From positions 2,728,001-2,792,000 of the forward strand of contig OY968767.1 of the NCBI GenBank assembly GCA_963695375.1: DNA of 64,000 nt. The letters are read 5' to 3'. Source of the stretch: JACCVL01 sp963695375 (lineage in GTDB: Bacteria; Actinomycetota; Actinomycetes; Propionibacteriales; Nocardioidaceae). Shown here piece by piece: positions 59,671-64,000 of the stretch. Both the position numbers and the translations under genes were made by a program. Numbering within the stretch: the first letter of the stretch is position 1; every line of letters starts with the position of its first letter. The notes under the pieces were generated by a model. It saw only the letters and a program-made list of their open reading frames with translations. It was not told the DNA's origin and made no database searches.

Positions 59671-60018
59671 CCGCTTCGGGGTGGCCAGCAGCGCGCCCGC
59701 GTCGGTCGCGGCCCGTCCGGTGCGCAGCAGCCAGGCCGTGAAGACCCGGACCGACGTGGCCCGGCGGGCCACCGTGGTCCGCGCCCGGCCGCGGGACTGT
59801 TGGGCGGCCAGCCAGCCCCGGAGCAGCCGCAGCGTGAGATCCGCCGGGCGATGCACTCGGGCTCGACGGGCGTGCTCGGCGAGGTCGGCCAGGTCGGTGC
59901 GATAGCCGCGAACGGTGTGCGGGGACAGCCCGCGCTCCAGGCGCAGGTGGTCGGCGTAGACGTCCAGGACCGCGTCCCAGCCGTCCGGCGGGTCGTCCAC
60001 GCCGGTTACCGCCTCCAT
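59080..60018 (-). CDS. xerC: Tyrosine recombinase XerC
   Basis: Site-specific recombinase for chromosome dimer resolution at dif. The 312-residue protein has an N-terminal SAM-like core-binding domain (YADHLRLERGLSPHTVRGYRTDL) and a catalytic domain with the full set: Arg in ATGIRVAEL, Lys in GKGSKER, HGLRHTAATHLLE, LGHASLATTQVYTHV with the nucleophilic Tyr. ATG 60018 overlaps the dprA stop. This is the housekeeping locus, not a phage integrase. Confidence 0.95.
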   Translation of the reverse strand: MEAVTGVDDPPDGWDAVLDVYADHLRLERGLSPHTVRGYRTDLADLAEHARRARVHRPADLTLRLLRGWLAAQQSRGRARTTVARRATSVRVFTAWLLRTGRAATDAGALLATPKRLRPLPAALRGDQMRAVLDAAAERARDQGPAGLRDVAMLELLYATGIRVAELTTLDVDDLDHERQLVRVLGKGSKERSVPYGRPAAAALHGWTARGRPVLVTGSSGPALFLGARGGRIDPRAVRRVVHQRVAAVEGTPDLGPHGLRHTAATHLLEGGADLRSVQELLGHASLATTQVYTHVSADRLRAAYRLAHPRA

Positions 60019-61238
60019 CACGGCAGCGTGCGGCGGCCTCCGCCCTCCGGCAAGGCGGCGCGCCGCAGCCGGCGCCGCCAGCCGCCGCCGGCGGGCTCGG
60101 CCAGCCCGGCGGCCCGCAGCGCCGCCAACGCCTCCTCGACCACTGCGACCGCGAGCCGCAGGTCCGCAGCCAGCCGCCCCTCGGTCACCGGACCACCGGA
60201 CCCGGTGCGGCCGGCCGGCCCGGCCGGGCCCACCGGGCCCACCGGCAGCGCCTCCAGCACCTCGAGGTGCACGGGAGGCAGCAGGTCGGGGATGCGGGTC
60301 TCGCCGCGGCCGTAGGCGGGGACTCCGGACACCCGGGTGCCGATCGGCGCCACCGCCTCGCGCACCTCGGCCGCCGAGGTGACCAGCTCGGCCCGATGCT
60401 CGCGCAGCGCCAGATGCACCCCGGCGGAGGTCGCGCTGGTCACCGGCCCGGGCACGCCGAGGCAGACCCGCCCCAGTCGCTCGGCCCACTTCAGCGTCGT
60501 CAGCGCTCCGCTCCGCCAGGCCGCCTCGACCACCAGCACGCCCTGACCCAGGGCAGCGATCAGCCGGTTCCGGGCCAGGAAGCGAATCCTGGTCGGGTGC
60601 GCTCCGGGCGCTGCCTCGCTCACCACCACTCCCTGGGCGGCGGTGCGGCGGAGCAACTCCTCGTGGCCGCGGGGGTAGACGACGTCCGCCCCGCAGGCGA
60701 GCACGGCGACGGTGCGGCCTTCGACCGCCAGCGCCCCGCGGTGCGCGGCCGCGTCGATCCCGTAGGCCGCCCCGCTCACCACGCCGATCCCGGCGTCCGC
60801 GAGCCCGGCGGCGATGTCGCCGGCGACGTCGTCGCCGTAGGCGGTCGACGCTCGGCACCCGACCACGGCCACCGCGGGGCCGCACAGCGCGCGGAGGTCG
60901 TGGACGCCGCGGACCCACAGGCCGTACGGCAGCCCGCCCCGCGCGTGCAGCGTCCCGGCCCGCGGAAGTGCGTCGAGGCCCGCCGGCCACTCCTCGTCGC
61001 CGGGGCAGACCCAGCGCAGCCCGCTGCGCGCCGCCTCGGCCAGCACGGCCGTCGCCGTCGCGCGGGGGTCCGGGTCGTGCAGCGGCCGGACACCCGGCAC
61101 CGTCCGCCCGGTCGACAGCGCCCGGACGGCCTCGGTCGCCCCGACCGTCGCGACCAGCGCGGCGACCGCCGGCAGGCCGGGTTCGACACGGCTGCTGAGC
61201 CAGGCGCGAGCGGCGCGCTCGGTCGGCATCGCGGTCAC
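60018..61238 (-). CDS. dprA: DNA-processing protein DprA
   Basis: Binds incoming single-stranded DNA and loads RecA during transformation. The 406-residue product has the Rossmann-like core: VAVVGCRASTAYGDDVAGDIA, VVSGAAYGIDAAAHRGAL, LACGADVVYPRGHEEL and FLARNRLIAALGQGVLVVEA. A Gly-Pro repeat linker (VGPVGPAGPAGRTGSGG) precedes a C-terminal winged helix. GTG 61238 overlaps the yifB stop by four bases; ATG 61229 is the alternative. Confidence 0.95.
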   Translation of the reverse strand: MTAMPTERAARAWLSSRVEPGLPAVAALVATVGATEAVRALSTGRTVPGVRPLHDPDPRATATAVLAEAARSGLRWVCPGDEEWPAGLDALPRAGTLHARGGLPYGLWVRGVHDLRALCGPAVAVVGCRASTAYGDDVAGDIAAGLADAGIGVVSGAAYGIDAAAHRGALAVEGRTVAVLACGADVVYPRGHEELLRRTAAQGVVVSEAAPGAHPTRIRFLARNRLIAALGQGVLVVEAAWRSGALTTLKWAERLGRVCLGVPGPVTSATSAGVHLALREHRAELVTSAAEVREAVAPIGTRVSGVPAYGRGETRIPDLLPPVHLEVLEALPVGPVGPAGPAGRTGSGGPVTEGRLAADLRLAVAVVEEALAALRAAGLAEPAGGGWRRRLRRAALPEGGGRRTLP

Positions 61239-62803
61239 CGGCGGCACCCCGCCGGCAGCCCGGTCCCGCTGCGCAGCGCCAGCGCCAGTGCCACCTCGTC
61301 CGGGCCCGGTCGCTGGCCGCCGCTCAGATCGGTGAGGGTCCACGCGATCCGCACGATGCGGTCCATGCCGCGGGCGCTGACCCGGTCCAGCCCAGGTCCC
61401 GACGGCAACGGGCCGGTGGCGGCGGCGGGCAGTGGCCAGCGCCGCCGCAGCTCGCTGCCCGGCACGTCGGCGTTGCGCCGCCACGGGGTGCCGGCCAGGC
61501 GGCGGCGCTGGCGGTCCCGTGCCTCGGCGACTCGACCGGCGACCGTTGCGGTGCACTCCGGCCGGGCCAGCCCGTCGAGGACCTGGTGCCGCCCGACGGG
61601 ATGCACCACCCGACTGATGTCCACCCGGTCCCGGACCGGTCCGGACAGCCGCTGACGGTAGCGACGTCGGGCGGCGGGGGCGCAGGTGCAGTCCGGCCCG
61701 GGGAGGCCGCAGGGGCAGGGATTCATCGCCAGCACGAGCTGGAAACAGGCGGGGAACCACGCCGTGCGACTGGCCCGGCTGATCGTCACCTGACCGGTCT
61801 CCAGCGGCTGGCGCAGCGCCTCGAGCACGTCGCAGTGGAACTCCGGGGCCTCGTCCAAGAACAGCACCCCGTGGTGGGCCAGGCTGACCGCACCCGGGCG
61901 AATCACCCTGCTCCCACCGCCGATGATGCTGACCGCGCTCGCGCTGTGATGGGGGTCGATGAACGGCGGTCGCCGCACCAGCGGATCCTCCGGCACCAGC
62001 ATTCCGGCCACCGAGTGCACCGCGCTGACCTCGATCCTGGCGTCCGGGTCGAGGTCGGGCAGCACCCCGGGGAGCCGTTCGGCGAGCATGGTCTTGCCCG
62101 AGCCGGCCGGACCGGACAGCAGCAGGTGGTGCCCGCCGGCGGCGGCCACCTCGACGGCGAACCGCGCGTCGTCCTGGCCCGCGACGTCCTGCAGGTCGAG
62201 CCCGGCGACCCGCCGGTCGCCGCGCCAGCCGCCGCCGGGCTCGCGCAGCGGCTCGACCGGAGGGTCGTCGGGAGGGTCGGCCCCGGTCAACAGCGCCAGC
62301 ACGTGCCGCAAGGACCGGGCACCGACCACCCGCACGCCCCGGATCTGGGCCGCCTCGGCGGCATTCGCCTCCGGCACCAGCACCCGGGACAGGCCGGCCC
62401 GGACCGCACCGAGGGTCGCCGGCAGCACCCCGGGCACGGCCCGCAGCCGGCCGTCCAGGGCGAGCTCCCCCAACAGCACCGAGTCGCGCAGACCGTCGCC
62501 GACGAGCGGTCCTGGGAGCTCCTCGGCGGCGAGCAGCACCGCCACGGCGATCGCGAGGTCGTAGTGGGCCCCGGTCTTGGGCAACGACGCCGGGGACAGC
62601 GCGATCGTGAGCCGCCGGTTCGGCCAGCTGCGCCCGGTGTTCAAGACCGCGGCGCGGCACCGGTCCCGAGCCTCGCTCAGCGACGCGTCGACCGATCCGA
62701 CCAGGGTGGTGCCGGGGAGGCCGCGGCTGATGTCGGCCTCGATCTCCACCACCTGCCCGCGAACGCCGTCGATGCTCACCGAGCGGGTGCGCGCCAGCGC
62801 CAT
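61235..62803 (-). CDS. YifB/ComM-family Mg-chelatase-like AAA+ ATPase
   Basis: A 522-residue AAA+ protein. The N-terminal ChlI-like domain starts MALARTRSVSIDGVRGQVVE and contains GLPGTTLVGSVDASLSEARDR. Then come Walker A LLLSGPAGSGKTML, Walker B HHGVLFLDEAPEF, and the Cys-rich MNPCPCGLPGPDCTC. ComM helps branch migration in natural transformation in some bacteria. Start overlaps the yraN stop (ATGA), and the stop overlaps dprA. Confidence 0.94.
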   Translation of the reverse strand: MALARTRSVSIDGVRGQVVEIEADISRGLPGTTLVGSVDASLSEARDRCRAAVLNTGRSWPNRRLTIALSPASLPKTGAHYDLAIAVAVLLAAEELPGPLVGDGLRDSVLLGELALDGRLRAVPGVLPATLGAVRAGLSRVLVPEANAAEAAQIRGVRVVGARSLRHVLALLTGADPPDDPPVEPLREPGGGWRGDRRVAGLDLQDVAGQDDARFAVEVAAAGGHHLLLSGPAGSGKTMLAERLPGVLPDLDPDARIEVSAVHSVAGMLVPEDPLVRRPPFIDPHHSASAVSIIGGGSRVIRPGAVSLAHHGVLFLDEAPEFHCDVLEALRQPLETGQVTISRASRTAWFPACFQLVLAMNPCPCGLPGPDCTCAPAARRRYRQRLSGPVRDRVDISRVVHPVGRHQVLDGLARPECTATVAGRVAEARDRQRRRLAGTPWRRNADVPGSELRRRWPLPAAATGPLPSGPGLDRVSARGMDRIVRIAWTLTDLSGGQRPGPDEVALALALRSGTGLPAGCRR

Positions 62804-63198
62804 CAGCACACGCCCACGAGGTGCTCCACCACCGGTGCGCCGGAGCGGGGCAGCAGCACGCCGACAACGTCGATCCGCACCTCGGCAGGGGCGACCGGGT
62901 GCTCGCTCAGCCACCGCCCGGCAAGGCGGCGCAGCCGCGCCGTCTTGCGCGGGGTGACCGCCTCGGCCGGGCTGCCGAACAGGTCCCCGCGCCGGGTCTT
63001 CACCTCGCACACCACGAGCACGTCGCGGTCGCGAGCGACGAGATCGATCTCCCCGAGGTCACACCGCCAATTGCGGTCGAGGATGACCATCCCCTGCGCC
63101 ACCAGATGTCGCGCGGCGGCTTCCTCACCGAAGCCTCCCAGCGCGGCCCGGACCGGTCCGCCCGTTCCGCGCCGTGCACCGCAGCCGGTCGTGTCCAC
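62803..63198 (-). CDS. YraN/UPF0102 family nuclease-like protein
   Basis: A 131-residue protein with a restriction-nuclease-like fold: GGFGEEAAARHLVAQGM, RNWRCDLGEIDLVARDRD and VVCEVKTRRGDLFG, giving the PD-(D/E)XK type D-E-x-K pattern. Function unknown. GTG 63198 has GGAGGTGG eight bases upstream. It heads the yraN-yifB-dprA-xerC chain. Confidence 0.92.
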   Translation of the reverse strand: MDTTGCGARRGTGGPVRAALGGFGEEAAARHLVAQGMVILDRNWRCDLGEIDLVARDRDVLVVCEVKTRRGDLFGSPAEAVTPRKTARLRRLAGRWLSEHPVAPAEVRIDVVGVLLPRSGAPVVEHLVGVC

Positions 63199-63275
63199 GT
63201 CGCCACCTCCACCGACACCCTGGTCGGTTTTGGGGAGAGGTGGCGGACTTCCGGGGCTGGCCTGGGGACAACCGC

Positions 63276-63584
63276 TCAGTGCGGCGGGACCTTGAGGTCG
63301 TTCTTGGACAGCTCCTCGACGTTGACGTCCTTGAACGTCAACACCTTGACCTTCTTGGCGAACCTGGCCGGGCGGTAGATGTCCCACACCCAGGCATCGG
63401 CCATGGTCACTTCGAAGTAGGAGTCACCGGCCTCGGCGCGGACCTTCACGTCCACCGAGTTGCACAGATAGAAGCGCCGGTCGGTCTCCACCACGTAGCT
63501 GAAGATGCTCACCACGTCCCGGTACTCCCGGTACAGCGCGAGCTCCATCTCGGCCTCGTACTGCTCCAGGTCCTCGGTGCTCAT
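63276..63584 (-). CDS. DUF2469 family protein
   Basis: A 102-residue acidic actinobacterial protein of DUF2469, very well conserved: MSTEDLEQYEAEMELALYRE, then VVETDRRFYLCNSVDVKVR and WDIYRPARFAKKVKVLTFKD. Function unknown; it is nearly always next to rnhB, as here. Its start overlaps the rnhB stop by four bases. A 77-base gap separates its stop from the YraN start. Confidence 0.95.
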   Translation of the reverse strand: MSTEDLEQYEAEMELALYREYRDVVSIFSYVVETDRRFYLCNSVDVKVRAEAGDSYFEVTMADAWVWDIYRPARFAKKVKVLTFKDVNVEELSKNDLKVPPH

Positions 63585-64000
63585 CGGCGCTCTCCCACCA
63601 GTTCCGGGCTGACGGCACCCGTCCCCGGCCACGCCGTCCGCAGCTCGGCCCCGCGGACGTTGACGAACCGGCGCCGGTGCTCCGCGCACGGCCCGTGCCG
63701 GTCCAGCGCCTGCTCGTGCTCGCGGGTGATGTACCCCTTGTGCACGTCGAACCCGTACGTCGGGTGTCGGCCGTGCAGCTCGGTCATCATCCGGTCCCGG
63801 GTGACCTTGGCGATCACCGAGGCGGCGGCGATGCAGGCGATCACCCGGTCGCCCTTCCACACCGCGAGGCCGGGGATACCGAGCCCGTCCACGCTGAAGC
63901 CGTCGGTCAACACGTAGGAGGGGCGGACCGACAGCCGTGCCAGCGCCCGCCGGAGCGCCTGCACGTTCGCGACGTGCATCCCGAGCTCGTCGCAGACCCC
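63581..64000 (-). CDS. rnhB: Ribonuclease HII, partial (5' end beyond the right edge)
   Basis: The C-terminal part of RNase HII, which removes ribonucleotides from DNA hybrids. The visible 139 codons include VLTDGFSVDGLGIPGLAVWKGD, IAAASVIAKVTRDRMMTEL and HPTYGFDVHKGYITREHEQAL, the classical C-terminal blocks. The N-terminal catalytic GxDExGRG region lies outside the window. The frame is open across the right edge. Confidence 0.95.
   Translation of the reverse strand, partial: GVCDELGMHVANVQALRRALARLSVRPSYVLTDGFSVDGLGIPGLAVWKGDRVIACIAAASVIAKVTRDRMMTELHGRHPTYGFDVHKGYITREHEQALDRHGPCAEHRRRFVNVRGAELRTAWPGTGAVSPELVGERR

Noticed and set aside
59080..60018. Tyrosine recombinase as evidence for a phage or integrative element
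   Set aside because: Gene order dprA-xerC next to rpsB is the housekeeping XerC locus and no phage genes or att repeats are nearby.

Overview
The window is a stretch of chromosome from a high-GC actinomycete. Gene order, GTG starts, Tat and lipobox secretion signals, and the long run truB-rbfA-DUF503-infB-ylxR-nusA-rimP ... proS ... ispG-rip-dxr ... frr-pyrH-tsf-rpsB-xerC-dprA-yifB-yraN-DUF2469-rnhB are the conserved actinobacterial core. I cannot name the genus; a Geodermatophilales or Frankiales-like soil actinomycete is a guess from gene style only. No prophage, CRISPR array, rRNA, tRNA or classical insertion sequence was recognised.

Region 1 (1-12.3 kb): a gene cut by the left edge, then the translation/transcription operon running right to left (rimP to truB). 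Facing it are a Tat-type lipoprotein and a DUF4439 ferritin-like protein. proS, a CapA-type phosphoesterase lipoprotein, a DUF429 protein and a DUF4081 acetyltransferase follow. Region 2 (13.2-20.0 kb): an unusual three-gene efflux locus, RND pump - very short adaptor-like lipoprotein - RND pump, lying between the acetyltransferase and ispG, which are normally close neighbours. Region 3 (20.1-23.9 kb): ispG, site-2 protease and dxr.

Region 4 (24.0-50.7 kb): a large accessory block for polyamine, GABA and probably cadaverine/lysine breakdown. It holds gabT, a saccharopine-dehydrogenase-like protein, two aminoaldehyde dehydrogenases, two complete spermidine/putrescine-type ABC transporters, an agmatinase-family enzyme, two more class III aminotransferases, two FAD amine oxidases, a glutaryl-CoA dehydrogenase-like enzyme, an Lrp/AsnC regulator and a propionyl-CoA synthetase-like ligase. 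A recurring motif close to CRCAACGGTTTCCG lies in the control region of four transcription units and could be the operator of the Lrp-type protein.

Inside this block, between the convergent ends of gabT and the saccharopine-dehydrogenase-like gene, sits the most striking item. It is a solitary DUF559 (Vsr-like fold) endonuclease gene framed by two copies of a two-unit palindromic array. Every unit is 46 bp, every spacer is 17 bp, and the two arrays are inverted relative to each other. It resembles a REP/RAYT arrangement but with a different nuclease family. Two unrelated palindromic repeats occur elsewhere, at 2549-2607 and 38196-38284.

Region 5 (50.9-64.0 kb): a RIO-type kinase with a possible short leader ORF, a HAD phosphatase, rlmN, cdsA, frr, pyrH, tsf, rpsB, an M23-family secreted protein whose frame runs antisense into xerC, then xerC, dprA, yifB, yraN, a DUF2469 gene and rnhB, which is cut by the right edge.
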